Positions 22,808 through 34,121 of a stretch of 64,000 nt of DNA are shown here, one piece after another (position 1 is the stretch's first letter; every line of letters starts with the position of its first letter). The stretch is from Hordeum vulgare subsp. vulgare (taxonomy: Eukaryota > Streptophyta > Magnoliopsida > Poales > Poaceae). The notes beneath the pieces were generated by a model that was given only the letters and a program-made list of their open reading frames with translations, did not search any database and had not been told where the DNA came from. The position numbers were made by a program, and so were the translations under genes. The stretch is taken from positions 549,695,763 to 549,759,762 of the forward strand of contig NC_058524.1 of the NCBI RefSeq assembly GCF_904849725.1. Reading direction: 5' to 3'.

Positions 22808-24243
22808 CTAGTAAACATCTCTTATGTACTCCTCCGGGGTTATGGTATTAATAATATCGCTTTCAGCATTCATGCGAGTACGTGAGATATAATGCTTGAT
22901 TCTTTGCCCATTTACAATCCTCGGAAAGTTACCGTCTGCATTGTTGATTTTGATGGCACCGGAACGATATACTTGTTCGAGAATGTAAGGACCTTCCCGT
23001 TTAGAGAGAATTTTGCCTGCAAAAAATCTTAAACGAGAATTATATAGCAAGACATGATCACCTACATTGAACTCACGTTTTTGTATCCGTCTATGGTGCC
23101 ATCTCTTAACCTTTTCCTTAATTAGCTTGGCATTTTCATATGCCTGAGTTCTCCATTCATCTAGCGAGCTAATGTCAAATAACCTCTTCTCACCAGCAAG
23201 TTTGAAATCAAAGTTGAGCTCTTTGATCGCCCAATAAGCTTTATGCTCTAGCTCAAGAGGTAAATGAAACGCTTTACCATAGACCATTTTGTACGGTGAC
23301 ATGCCCATGGGATTCTTATAAGCAGTCCTATAAGCCCACAGTGCATCATCAAGTTTGCTAGACCAATTATTTCTAGACCTATTGACAGTCTTTTGCAAGA
23401 TCAATTTGATCTCTCTATTACTCAACTCCACCTGACCACTAGACTGAGGATGATATGGAGATGCAACTCTATGGTTGACGTCATACTTAGCAAGCATCTT
23501 ACGGAAAACACCATGAATAAAGTGTGAACCACCATCAGTCATCAAATATCTAGGGACTCCAAATCTCGGGAAAATGACTTCTTTAAGCATCTTAATAGAG
23601 GTGTGGTGATCAGCACTACTAGTGGGAATAGCTTCTACCCACTTAGTAACGTAATCCACAGCAACTAGAATGTGAGTATACCCGTTGGACATGGTTCAAT
23701 CACCAGTGAGTAGTTCATAGGCATTTCCTGACGCCTACTGATATTACCTATTCTTTGGCACTCATCACAAGACAAGACAAACTTACGGGCATCCTTGAAG
23801 AGAGTAGGCCAATAAAAGCCGGATTGCAATACCTTGTGGGCAGTTCTATCTCCCGCGTGGTGTCCTCCGTAAGCTTCGGAGTGACACTTCTGTAGGATCT
23901 GTCCCTGTTCATGTTCAGGTACACAATGTCTAATAACGGCATCTACTCCTTCTTTATAAAGGTGAGGGTCATCCCAAGAATAATGTCTCAAATCATAGAA
24001 GAATTTCTTCTTCTGTTGGTATGTGAAACTAGGTGGTATATATTTTGCCACAATGAAGTTAGCATAATCAGCATACCATGGTGTACTATGTGAAGCATTG
24101 ATGACATTCAATTGTTCATCAATAAAGCTATCATTGATAGGTTGTGGGTCATCAAGAACATTCTCTAACCTAGACATGTTATCTGCTACGAGATTTTCTA
24201 CTCCCTTCCTATCGACGATATGCAAGTCAAACTCTTGTAGCAA
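22808..24243 (-). pseudogene. Integrase of element B
   Basis: The first part (24243-23665) has the zinc-binding H-H-C-C domain ([17 protein letters not shown] ... [10 protein letters not shown]). The second (23692-22808) has [15 protein letters not shown], then MTDGGSHF with the second catalytic Asp, [14 protein letters not shown] with the Glu, and a C-terminal domain ([13 protein letters not shown]). The two parts are in different frames and join at about 23690. Compared with the usual arrangement, a short segment holding the first catalytic Asp (the D-x-MGPF motif) is missing at the junction. Integrase from this copy would therefore be inactive. The natural stop is at 22808-22810. Confidence 0.9.
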
Positions 24244-25830
24244 GAGAACCCATCTAATGAGTCTAGGCTTAGCATCTTTCTTTTCCGTGAGATACTTAAT
24301 AGCAGCATGGTCAGTGTGAACAGTGATTTTGAGTCAACGATATAAGATCTGAACTTATCACAAGCAAACACGACTGCTAAAAATTCTTTCTAGGTGGTAG
24401 CATAGTTTCTCTGGGCACTGTCTAGAGTTTTTCTAGCGTAATGTATGACATATAATGTCTTGTCAACTCTTTGTGCTAGGACAACACCAACAGCATAATC
24501 ACTAGCATCACACATGATTTCAAAAGGTAAGTTCCAATCAGGTGGTTGAACAATAGGTGCAGTTATTAAGGCCTTCTTAATTATTTCAAAAGCTTTTACA
24601 CAATCATCATAAAAAACAAATGGAATATCCTTTTGCAAGAGATTAGTGAGAGGCCTAGAAATCTTAGAGAAGTCCTTAATAAGCCTTCTATAGAACCCAG
24701 CATGACGAAGGAAATTTCTTATACCTTTGATATCTGTAGGGCATGGCATTTTCTCGATAGCATCGACCTTAGCCTTATCAACTTCAATACCTCCTTCAGA
24801 AATTTTGTGTCCTAAGGCAATGCCTTCATTAACCATAAAGTGGCACTTCTCCCAATTCAAGACAAGATTCGTGTCTTTACACTCTGCAAAACTCGATCAA
24901 GGTTGCTCAAGCAATAATCAAAAGATGATCCGTAAAGAGGAAAATCATCCATGAAAACCTCAACAATCTTTTCACAAAAGTCAGAGAATATAGCCATCAT
25001 ACATCTTTGAAAGGTAGCAGGTGCATTACATAAGCCAAAAGGCATACGTCTATAAGCAAAGGTACCGAAAGGGCAAGTGAAATTGGTTTTCTCCTGATCA
25101 GATTGGGCAACAGGTATTTGGGAGAAACCAGAATAGCCATCTAGGAAGCAGAAGTGTGTGTGTTAGACAACCTCTCTAGCATTTGATCAATGAAGGGCAA
25201 GGGGTAATGATCTTTCTTATTAGCCTTGTTCAACTTCCTAAAATCAATTACCATCCTATAGCTAGTGATAATCCTTTGCGGGATCAATTCATCTTTATCA
25301 TTAGGGACAACGGTAGTACCTCCTTTCTTAGGAACGCAGTGAACTGGGCTTACCCAAGCATTATGAGAAATACGATAAATAATACCTGCCTCCAGAAGCT
25401 TTAGTATTTCTTTTCTTACTACCTCCTTTATCTTAGGATTTAACCTACGTTGATGATCAGCAACTGGTTTGGAATCAGGATATGTTTTAATCTTATGCTG
25501 ACATAGAGTGGGACTAATGCCCTTGAGATCATCAAGAGTATATCCAATAGCAGCACGGTGCTTCCTCAGAGTTTTCAATAATTTCTTTTCTTCTTGGTCT
25601 GAAAGCTTAGCACTAATTATAACATGATATATCTCTTTCTCATCAAGATAAGCATACTTAAGAGTATCAGGTAACTGTTTAAGCTCAAACACAGGATCAC
25701 CCTTAGGTGGAGGTGGATCTCCAAGCAATTCGACAGGCAAATTGTTCCTAAGGAGAGGCTGCTGTTCAAAGATAACTTTATCTATCTCATCCTTTTCTTC
25801 CATATGCATATTTTTTTCACGCTCAAGCAA
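24244..25830 (-). pseudogene. Reverse transcriptase and RNase H of element B
   Basis: Successive - strand frames give the RT fingers (SYRMVIDFRKLNK, DHYPLPFIDQMLERL), palm (RMPFGLCNAPATFQRCM with EVFMDDF as the catalytic YxDD equivalent), the connection (ISRPLTNLLQKDIPF) and RNase H (FEIMCDASDYAVGVVLAQR, with its catalytic Asp). Frame changes occur near 25145 (a one-base loss in a CA run), near 24880 and near 24336. A TAG stop interrupts RNase H at 24390-24392 and a TAA lies at 25831-25833 upstream. The order RT, RNase H, integrase is Gypsy-type. Confidence 0.9.
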
Positions 25831-27485
25831 TTATTGCTCTAAGGGATCGGTGGGAGGCATAGCAATAGAAGCAAGATCAATGATTTCATCACTACTAGAC
25901 AATTGTTTTTCATGGGGTTGTCTGCCAAACTTAGAGAAATTAAATTCATGCAGCACACCCTCAAAGCCAACAGTAACGGTTTGTTTCTCGCAGTCAATTT
26001 GAGCATTGACAGTATTGAGGAAGGGTCTACCAAATATAATTGGGCAAAAGCTATCTTGTGTGGTGGCAAGGACAAGAAAATCAGTAGGATACTTAGTTTT
26101 ACCAGACAAGACCTCAGCGCCTCTAACAATTCCCAATGGACATATAGTGTCCCTATTAGCAAGTTGAACAGTGACATCAATAAAATCCATCTGAGCAGGT
26201 GCAATTTCATCCTTGAGATCTTTATATAATGATTCAGGTATTGCACTAACACTAGCACCCACATCACATAAACCATGATAACAGTGATCTCCTATCTTAA
26301 CAGAAACGACACGTGTGCCAAAAACAGGTCGATGCTTGTCTCTAGCATGAGGTTTAGCAATTCTAGCAGCATCTTCACAGAAGTGAATAATATGCCCATC
26401 GATGTTGTCAGTCAAGATATCTTTAATAATAGCAATACTAGGTTCAACTATAATTTGCTCAAGGGGTGTAGGTGTTCTAGTGTAGCCCGTACGTATCATA
26501 GTTGAAGCTTTGGCATGATCCTTTATTCTCACAGGGAAAGGTGGTTTCTCAATGTAAGCACTAGGAACAATGGGATCATGGTAAGCAATAACTTTCTCTT
26601 CAACTGCATCGGGTTCTACTACATTGACTTCTATAGGAGGATGATATTTAAACCACTTCTCCTCAGGGAGATTAATATGAGTAGCAAATGATTCACATAG
26701 AGAAGCTACTATCTCAGAGTCAAATCCATGTTTAGCGCTAAAATCACGAAAAGCATCTGTTTCAACAAAGGATTTAACGCAACCAAATTTAATATTCATA
26801 CCTGACTCCTTACCTTCATCAAGCTCCCAATCTTCAGAGTTGCGTTTTATTATTTCCAATAAATCCCATTTGAAATCAATATCTCTCTTTATAAAAGAAC
26901 CGACACAAGAAGTATCGAGCATGGTGCGATTGTAATGAGAAAGCCGAGCATAGAAGTTCTGAGTAATAATTTCTCTCGAGAGCTCATGATTGGGGCATGA
27001 ATATAACATTGACTTAAGCCTCCCCAAGCTTGAGCGATACTTTCTCTGTCACGAGGCCAAAAATTATAGATATAATTCCGATCACGATTTACCAAATGCA
27101 TAGGATAAAACTTCTCATGGAATTCCAATTTCAATCGGTTGTAGTTCCATGATCCAGTATCATCACATAGCCTATAGCATGTCAATGCTTTATCCCTCAA
27201 AGATAAGGGAAATACCTTCCTTTTAACCTCATCCTCGGGCAAACCTGCAATCTTAAATAAACCACAAACTTCATCTACATAGATTAGATGAAAGTCGGGA
27301 TGTGATGTTCCATCTCCTGTAAAAGGATTAGCCAACAGTTTCTCTAGCATACCCGAAGGAATTTCATAATAAAGATTTTCAGTAGGTGCATCGGGTTGAG
27401 GAACAATACCTTGTGCTTCCGGTCGAGGTGAAGATACCCCGAACAAGCTCCTCAAAGTAGTAGTTTCAATAGTAACAAGTGACAA
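25831..27485 (-). pseudogene. gag and protease of element B
   Basis: The first frame (27485 to about 27022) carries a retrotransposon gag core (FHLIYVDEVCGLFKIAGLP, KVFPLSLRDKALTCYRL). A one-base loss in a G-run near 27022 moves it to the frame 27027-25831, which continues gag (SCPNHELSREIITQNFYARL) into an Athila-type protease (GLCDVGASVSAIP, with D-x-G-A as catalytic signature; FCPIIFGRPFLNT as the flap-distal motif). It starts 65 bp from the PBS and 93 bp from the 5' LTR. A TAA at 25831-25833 separates it from RT and is compatible with CAA-to-TAA. Confidence 0.88.
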
Positions 27486-27549
27486 TAAATTTCAGCACAC
27501 GATATAAAATGTTTCCTTACCAAATTCCACTTACCAAAGGCGCTTCACT

Positions 27550-27566
27550 CCCCGACAACGGCGCCA
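27550..27566 (-). promoter_or_regulatory. Primer-binding site of element B
   Basis: On the - strand TGGCGCCGTTGTCGGGG lies 11 bases inside the 5' LTR, the Asp-tRNA type. Confidence 0.9.
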
Positions 27567-27577
27567 GAAAAGAGTCT

Positions 27578-29093
27578 TGATGACCCACAAGTATAGGGGA
27601 TCTATCATAGTCCTATCGATAAGTAAGAGTGTCGAACCCAACGAGGAGCAGAAGGATATGACAAGTGATTTTCAGGAAGGTATTCTCTGCAAGCACTGAA
27701 ATTGTCGGTAACAGATAGTTGTGTGATAAGATAATTCGTAACCGGTAGCAAGTAACAAAAGTAAAAATGGTGCAGCAAGATGGCCCAATCCCTTTTGCAG
27801 CAAGGGACAAGTCTGAACGAACTCAAATATAAAGTAAAGCGCTCCCGAGGACACATGGGAATTTCTGTCTAGCTAGTTTTCATCACGTTCATATGATTCG
27901 CGTTCGTTACTTTGATAGTTTGATATGTGGGTGGACCGGTGCTTGGGTGCTTCCCTTACTTGGACAAACCTCCCACATATGATTAACCCCTCGCGCAAGC
28001 ATCCGCAACTACGAAAGAAGTATTAAGACAAAGTCTAACCATAGCATTAAACTAGTGGATCCAAATCAGCCCCTTGCAAAGCAACGCATAAACTAGGGTT
28101 TAAGCTTCTGTCACTCTAGCAACCATCATCTACTTATTACTTCCCAATGCCTTCCTCTAGGCCCAAATAATGGTGAAGTGTTATGTAGTCGATGTTCACA
28201 TAACACCACTAGAGGAAAGACAACATACATCATATCAAAATACCGAACGAATACCAAATTCACATGACTATTTCTAGCAAGACTTATCCCATGTCCTCAG
28301 GAACAAAAGTAACTACTCACAAAGCATAAATATGATCATAATCATAGAGGTATTAAATAGCATCAAGGATCTGAACATATAATCTTCCACCAAGTAATTC
28401 AACTAGCATCAACTACAAGGAGTAATTAACACTACTAGCAACCATACAAGTACCAATCGGAGTCGTGAGACGGAGATTGGATACACGAGATGGACTAGGG
28501 TTTGGAGATGAGATGGTGCTGATGAAGATGTTGCTGGAGATGAGTCCCCTCCAACGAGAGGGGTGTTGGTGATGACGATGGCGACGATTTCCCCTTCCGG
28601 GAGGAAAATTTCCTCGGCAGGACAGCCCTGCCGGAGCTCTAGATTGGTTCTGCTCAAGTTCCGCCTCGTGGCGGCGGTGTTTCTTCCTCAAAGCTCTGTA
28701 TTGATTTTTTCTGGAACGAAACCCTTCATATAGAGGAAGATGGGCGTCGGAGAGCCAGCAGGGGGGCCACGAGCCACCACGTCGCGGCTAGGGGGCGCCG
28801 TGCAGGCTCGTGGCCTCCTGCTGGCGCTCCTCGGGTATTTCTTCCGCCTAGTATTTTTTATATATTCCAAAATAAATCTCCGTTGATTTTCACGGCTTTT
28901 GGAGTTGCGCGGAATAGGTGTCCCAGACTTGTTCCTTTTTCAGTACAGAATCTCAGCTGTTGGCATTCTCCCTCTTCATGTAAACCTTACAAAATAACAG
29001 AGAAAAAGCATAAGTATTGTACCAAAAAGTGTAATAACAGTCCAAAGTGCGATAAATGTCAACATGAAAGCATGATGCAAAATGGACGTATCA
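27578..29093 (-). repeat. 5' LTR of element B, 1516 bp
   Basis: The + strand runs from TGATGACCCACAAGTATAGG to AAAATGGACGTATCA. It pairs with 12457-13967. Confidence 0.92.
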
Positions 29094-29131
29094 GCCGGCT
29101 CAAAAACGCAAGAGAAAAACAAGATACTTAC

Positions 29132-30070
29132 CTGCGGGGGAGAATGGTCCCTATCATAGGGGGCCAACCCCCATCTCCACTTCCTCTTGACGTCCAGGCG
29201 GGCGGTGGAGATAAGGTTCACTCCTTTGGCCACTGTGGCGAAAGTGAAGCTCTTGGTGGAAAGCCGGCAAGGATCGCGTCGGCCCCCCATCTGGCAGATC
29301 AGATGGGGTCGCCTCTGCAGGGGCAGGATTCTGCGGTCGATCATGAACGTGATTAGGTCCCGGCCCCGAAGGCCATGGGTCTGCAAGCTCTCAAGGTATT
29401 GGCCGATGTGCGCCACCTCGGGAGCCGACTGCGGGAACTTAAACCCCCAATTCCTACTCGCCGTAGGAGGCGCGACGGCAAAAGGCGGTAGGCGGATGGC
29501 GTCGCGAGTGGAGGTGGTGTTCTTCACAAAGAAGGAGCCCCTCTGCCACTGCTAGAGGGAGTCTTGCAGGGGCAGCGACAGGGCGGTGCATTTCCGCCGA
29601 AGGTGCACCAGGGCGGCCCCACACAGCGTCATTGGGCGGGCGCCGGCCAGCTTCGCCACCTCCTCCTTGTCCATAGGGATGGACTGTTGCTTGAGGAAGT
29701 AGAGGCTCTGCCAAAGGTCGAGGCGGGGTCTGCCCCCCAGGTAGCCCCCGCACACAACCACGAACGCGGAGAGCTGCAGAATCGCGTTCGGGGCGAGGTG
29801 GTGTGGCTGCAAGCCGAAGAAGGTCAAGAAGTTGAAAAGGAAGTGGCTTGCGGGGAGCCCGAAACCCCGGTAGAAGTGCTCGTCGAAGACGACGAACTCC
29901 CCATCCTCCAGCATCGGAGCGGCCTTGGCCCCATGAACCCGCGCCGTCACCAGGGAAGCTGGAGGCAGTAGCCGATGATGACGAAGAGCCTCGATGTGCT
30001 CCTCGCTCACCTTGCTGCCCAACCAGGCCCCGCTCGTCTGACTCTTCTTCGACGAAGAGCTGCCCGCCAT
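29132..30070 (-). pseudogene. Antisense ORF (aORF) of element T, first exon
   Basis: The - strand frame from ATG at 30068-30070 begins MAGSSSSKKSQTS, then shows the domain hallmarks LLPPASLVTARVHG, EDGEFVVFDEHFYRGFGLP, FLTFFGLQPHHLAPNAILQL, RPMTLCGAALVHLRRK and LPLQRRPHLICQMGGR. The frame is open upstream to 30241, but the later start is preferred because a TTTAAA box at 30241-30246 would lie too close to the earlier ATG. One TAG stop at 29552-29554 interrupts it. It ends at a consensus splice donor CAG/GTAAGT at 29132/29131; B is inserted about 33 bp into the presumed intron. Function of this family is unknown despite the transposase-like name. Confidence 0.8.
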
Positions 30071-30241
30071 GGCTGCAGAGGGCGAGCGACGGGAGGTGTT
30101 TGCGGCAGGGGCGGGCGCGACTGCAGCAGAGGAAACGAAAGAGACGACGGACGCTTTCTTTCTCTCTGGGCTCGGGGAGGAAGAAGGAACTGGTGTAGGG
30201 CGGAGAGGGCGAATAGCCTCCTCGAAACCCCCGCGCCCCAT

Positions 30242-30638
30242 TTAAACCCCACGAAGGGTCGTGCGAGAGGATCCGGTGCGCACGGGCCCCCCACTAATGC
30301 CGCGCATTACGAGCCATTACGTTCCCGATGCCCAAACGTCGCGGGGTGAAATCCGCAGAGGATCCCCCGCCCGGAGGCCGAGGGGGCGTCGTGGCGGGAC
30401 CCAGGGCTCAAGCCCCGTCCCGTCACCTCTCTAAAGACATCATTACGCCAGGCCGGGCCCGACACGTGGCACGATCTCCTGCGCTTGCGGTGAAGCCGAG
30501 GCGTCACCGGGAAGCCATCCGGCTCCCAAACCGATGCTCCTTGCCTCAGGTGGCAGCGGGAACCCAATCGCTTGGCGGGTGAAGCCGGCAAGGTCGCCCC
30601 GCCCCAAAGCGGGGGACCTCCCCTGCTTCGGGGACTAC
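30242..30638. promoter_or_regulatory. GC-rich spacer between aORF and 3' LTR of element T
   Basis: About 400 GC-rich bases with a TTTAAA motif at the aORF side and a purine-containing end TTCGGGGACTAC that should be the polypurine tract. It presumably holds the antisense promoter of the aORF. I see no separate gene. Confidence 0.5.
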
Positions 30639-31666
30639 TGACGGGGGATAACCCCGGGGTAGGCTCAACAAGCCTGCTCCTTCGCCCTCTGACAAAAAGG
30701 TACTACCAAGACCCCCCCTACAAAAAAAACCAAACCCCTTGGCCGGCAAGGAAATATCTGTCGGCTGGGTGGCAAGGCGGTTCCTTCTCCAGCCGGCTCG
30801 GTCCAGTCATCCGGCTCGGGAAGAGGGGGCACCTTATTTGGCCGGCTGGTCAGTCGTCCAGCCGGCTGAGGAGCACCCGTCACATCATACCATAGGCCAT
30901 GATGGGACCCTTCCATAAAAGTTAACAACACGTCAGCAAGGGTACAAGATCAGGACGCTTGGCACGCACAGCGTTGGCGGCCACGCCGCGGACCTCCCCC
31001 GGCTGTGATCCATCACCCTGCACAGTGCCGGCCCGTCTAACACCCACTCCATTACCACACTAGGCGTGGTAATAGTGGAGACGGCCGTACTGACTGCCCA
31101 TGACGAATCTCACTCGACGACACCCGACGTACCGCGTGTGTCGTGCGTCAACCTTACGCGGGAGCCTCATTGGCCAACCGGCGGGCCCCACAGCCAGATG
31201 GTACCCGACAGCCGGCGGACCCCTCTCTCGACAAGACAAGACCCTATCTGGACCCCTGGCCATCCACGGAGACTGCCAGCCGGGTCCCACCTATGTACCT
31301 TTTATCCATATTTGTAAGTTGGTGGGTTCGTCTATAAAACCCCCCGGCCCCCCTCCATGCAGAGGGCCAGTCAACACAACAACACAACACTACACCACGC
31401 AAAGTTTACCTCCTGAGAGAGTAAGAGGTGAGCCGGCTACTCACCCTTCCTCTTCCTCATACAGCTCCAGGAGCACCCTGTACGCATATTGATACATCAT
31501 ACACACACAGCAGGATTAGGGGCGTTATCTCTCCGGAGAGCCCTGGACCTGGGTACATCGTGCGTCCCACGCTTGTGCCAACCTCGTCCCCAGCGTCCTC
31601 TGGTGTTACTACGGTTTCCCTCATCGTTAGCCTACCCATGGTATATGTCGTGAGTAAACACCGACA
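30639..31666 (+). repeat. 3' LTR of element T, 1028 bp
   Basis: It runs from TGACGGGGGATAACC to AAACACCGACA (TG...CA ends), preceded by a polypurine-like tract. A TATAAAA box at 31333-31339 reads in + direction. Only one LTR is visible, so the exact ends rest on the terminal dinucleotides, the polypurine tract and comparison with Tat LTR layout. Confidence 0.72.
30842..30865. repeat. CCGGCTGG inverted repeat (hairpin) in element T LTR
   Basis: A perfect 8-bp stem, CCGGCTGG at 30842-30849 and CCAGCCGG at 30858-30865, encloses an 8-base loop. More CCGGCT copies lie at about 30765-30870. Confidence 0.65.
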
Positions 31667-31701
31667 CTAACCCTCCACATGTGCTGATGGGCCACGCTGC
31701 C

Positions 31702-32040
31702 GCATACCGGGTCATTCGGTTCCTATACACCACTCCCTCTACCCTGACCATCCGCTGCGTACATGAGGGGTGTCCATCCGAGGCATCAATGTAGGGGGTG
31801 CAAATGGATCGGCTATGTCGTGGTGGCCACCAACAAGGGAAAGCCCGCGCTCGGGCGTCGGGATGTGGTCGTCGCATGGTGCAACACGATCTAGGCTCTA
31901 GAGCTACAAAGATTCTTGGTGCAAAGCGGCTAGATCTCCATCTACACCCTCGCCGACCTGACATCCACCAAGAACGAGGACACGCTAGAGATGAGGTAAT
32001 CTTTGAATATGATGAAGGTACTATCACGTACATGGTATAC
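31702..32040 (+). pseudogene. Fragment of a class-3 lipase / phospholipase A1-like gene
   Basis: Pieces in different + frames match the N-terminal half of plant phospholipase A1-II / DAD1-like lipases as I know the family. They are AYRVIRFLYTT at 31702, then [13 protein letters not shown] and [10 protein letters not shown] at about 31801-31890, then ISIYTLADLTS near 31935, then ARDEV near 31982 followed by a TIT motif. The order is that of the family. At least one frameshift (about 31790), in-frame TAGs (about 31893 and 31939) and a missing GxSxG catalytic motif show it is a dead partial copy. No introns or downstream exons are recognisable. It could be a relic of a host gene or a fragment captured by a transposable element. 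No target-site signs are visible. Confidence 0.72.
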
Positions 32041-33254
32041 GCGGTTCAGTATTAAGCTCACTTGCAGCTACATTGTATATAAGGTAACAGATAACTCTCC
32101 TAGAAGATCGTTGTATTTTTTTGAAAAGATCGAGCGCTTGAACCCAATATCAAATATGCCAAGACCAATGAGGGAATTATGGACCTTCATATTAAATATT
32201 TATTACCTTCTTGCCTTCTTAATTTTTCTACAGATTACATGAACTAGGTTTCTTCAAGTGTCTACGGAATACATGAAGTAAGGTTCTTATATCGTATTGG
32301 AAGTGTTTACATACCGTGTCATTCTATGTCTTACGTATAGGTGTTCGTGGACGCGGTCATATTATATTTCTTCTCAGTCATACACAGAGCCAGACATGCT
32401 ACCTTCACAAATCAAATGTGTTCATTCAAATGTCAAGAAATTCGTTAACAAAATGTTTTCTACAATACTCGATCGTTGTCATCGTCGTTCATAGCAGTCA
32501 TTCATGCGAAAATATTTTAGAAGTTAAGCACTATATCGATTTGAAAATCAAACCTTCAGTGCAATTTATTAGTTCCATTTAAATAGGAATGCGAAAGAAG
32601 AAGATGAGACGTCGATGACGACCACACTAATGTTGACGTGGTGTTGGTTGGCGCTAATGAAACGGATTACCGGATATGCTAGGAGTACAAGATGTAGGAT
32701 AGGACGAGTAAAAAAAGAACGATAATTATCTCTTCTAGCAATGAATGATAGGTGGGATGGAGGTGAAACTTATTGGTGACTATACGAATATGTTCATGTT
32801 GCCACTTACTTCCAATGTCGGCATGTGTTTCCAATGTCGGTGGCGGTAATTATTTGTTGTTATCAATATTATGTGTTATTTTAACCCAATCTATTATATT
32901 GGTAACATGAAAAAAAAATATCGTTGTTGCAATCCACGTGAAGATGAGATGGACGTCCTTTGATTTTAAAGGGGTGCCTCCAACGAGAAATATATCACTA
33001 CGGTAAAAAACTGAGCGGGAGGGGGAGGTTCTTACACAAAAAGGGAAAGGTGCGTCGTGGGATGGTAATTTTGTGTTGAATTCGGATGTTAAAGATAACA
33101 TGCCGCATAGCCGGTAGGGTAACATCAATAACTGAGGCAATCATGTGTGTAACTAAAGCAACCTTCTTAGAATATTAAACAATCTTCTATGTTCTTTCGA
33201 GGGATTTTACTTTCTTTGTGTACCAGTAAACATATTTGTCTCTCAACTACTTTG
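32041..33254. other. Unassigned intergenic DNA
   Basis: About 1.2 kb in which I recognise no coding frame, terminal repeats or RNA gene. It may be degraded transposon or original host sequence. Confidence 0.5.
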
Positions 33255-33690
33255 GTCCAACAATCTGTGAAACATGTTGCCCGCAAAAAGAAATAAAAAA
33301 ATCTGAAACATGTTTAGAATTTCAAAATGCGTCATCATTTTTAAATTTTGTTGACCAATTAAAAATATCTGCAATTTCAAAAATTGTTTACGTTTATCAA
33401 AAACGTTCATGTTTACAAAATTATTCACCAAATAAAAAATGCTTGGGAATTTCTAAAAATATTCATGTTATCAAAAATATTATTTGGAATTTCATAAGAT
33501 ATTGACGTATTTGCAAAAATGTTCAGATTTAAAAAAAAATCTTGTTTTCATTGTTTTCTCAAATCCAAAAATATTTGCAATATTTGAAAAAATTCAAGAG
33601 TTACAAAAAACTGTTCAGAAATTCAAACAATGTTTCTCTTTTGAGAAATTTATTCACAAGTTCAAAAGAAAGTCCGTCCGCTCGTAAAAT
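33255..33690. repeat. A/T-rich degenerate short repeat (AAAAATGTTCA-like)
   Basis: Repeated variants of AAAAATGTTCA, AAAAATATTCATG and GAATTTCTAAAAA occur at irregular spacing. Similar text is very common in wheat-group genomes next to transposons. Short open frames here are compositional. Confidence 0.6.
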
Positions 33691-33769
33691 GTTTAGGATT
33701 TTTCTAAATAATGTTAGCTACGGTGCCAAAGCGTGCCTCTACCCTTTTATTAAATGAAAACCAGTCGCT

Positions 33770-34121
33770 ACTAGAGGCGGACGCATAGAGCATATATAGC
33801 CGGACCCTTTATATTCATCTCAAACGTCCGGACAGGCTGTCCGGTGAATGATCGGTCACAGTAAATCGACCCAGACGGACCCTTCAAACGGGTCTCATAC
33901 ACTTGGGTTGACCGTCACCCCTCATATCCAGCCCAAATATGTGGCGTATATGAGAGAGCCTGACATGCTCGCGCACGCCCGTTACGTCCTCCTCATGGCG
34001 TGGTCCTATACAGACTCGTCCGGAAACCCAAGGTCCAACGAGTGCATCGACCGTCGCCCCGTGGCACCGCTCCTGCTTGCCGCCCAAGGCCATATCCGGC
34101 TATTTAAGTCGTCCTACTTCC
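33770..34121 (+). other. GC-rich promoter-like segment cut by element G
   Basis: GC content rises and the segment contains CCGGACAGGCTGTCCGG (a palindrome at about 33831-33847) and TATTTAAG at 34101-34108, then stops at the LTR of element G at 34122. It looks like an upstream region of a gene or a DNA-transposon end, but nothing downstream is left to test that. Confidence 0.35.

Larger units (their letters stand above)
12457..29093 (-). mobile_element. Element B: autonomous-type Athila Gypsy element, decayed, interrupted by element C
   Basis: LTRs at 12457-13967 (3' LTR in coding sense) and 27578-29093 (5' LTR) enclose gag, protease, RT, RNase H, integrase and a third ORF, all on the - strand. 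Without C the element is about 9.9 kb. The flanks are GTCGG (12452-12456) and GCCGG (29094-29098), a 5-bp TSD with one mismatch. The first 290 bp of the LTRs differ at roughly 18 positions, clearly more than element D, which fits an older insertion that had time to receive C. The polyprotein carries several frameshifts and stops, so this copy is inactive. Confidence 0.9.
29094..31666 (+). mobile_element. Element T: 3' end of a Tat-clade Gypsy element (antisense ORF plus 3' LTR)
   Basis: An antisense gene with a plant 'gypsy type transposon' domain (the Transposase_28 type) lies just upstream of a 1.03-kb LTR in + orientation. An antisense ORF between pol and the 3' LTR is a known feature of Tat-clade elements such as Retand and Grande, and element D here has the same arrangement. 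Gag and pol of T are not in the window; T continues leftward through 12431-12456 and beyond element A. Confidence 0.75.

Noticed and set aside
28883..29971. + strand open frames over the aORF of element T
   Set aside because: They are shadows of the - strand Transposase_28-like frame, which carries all recognisable motifs.
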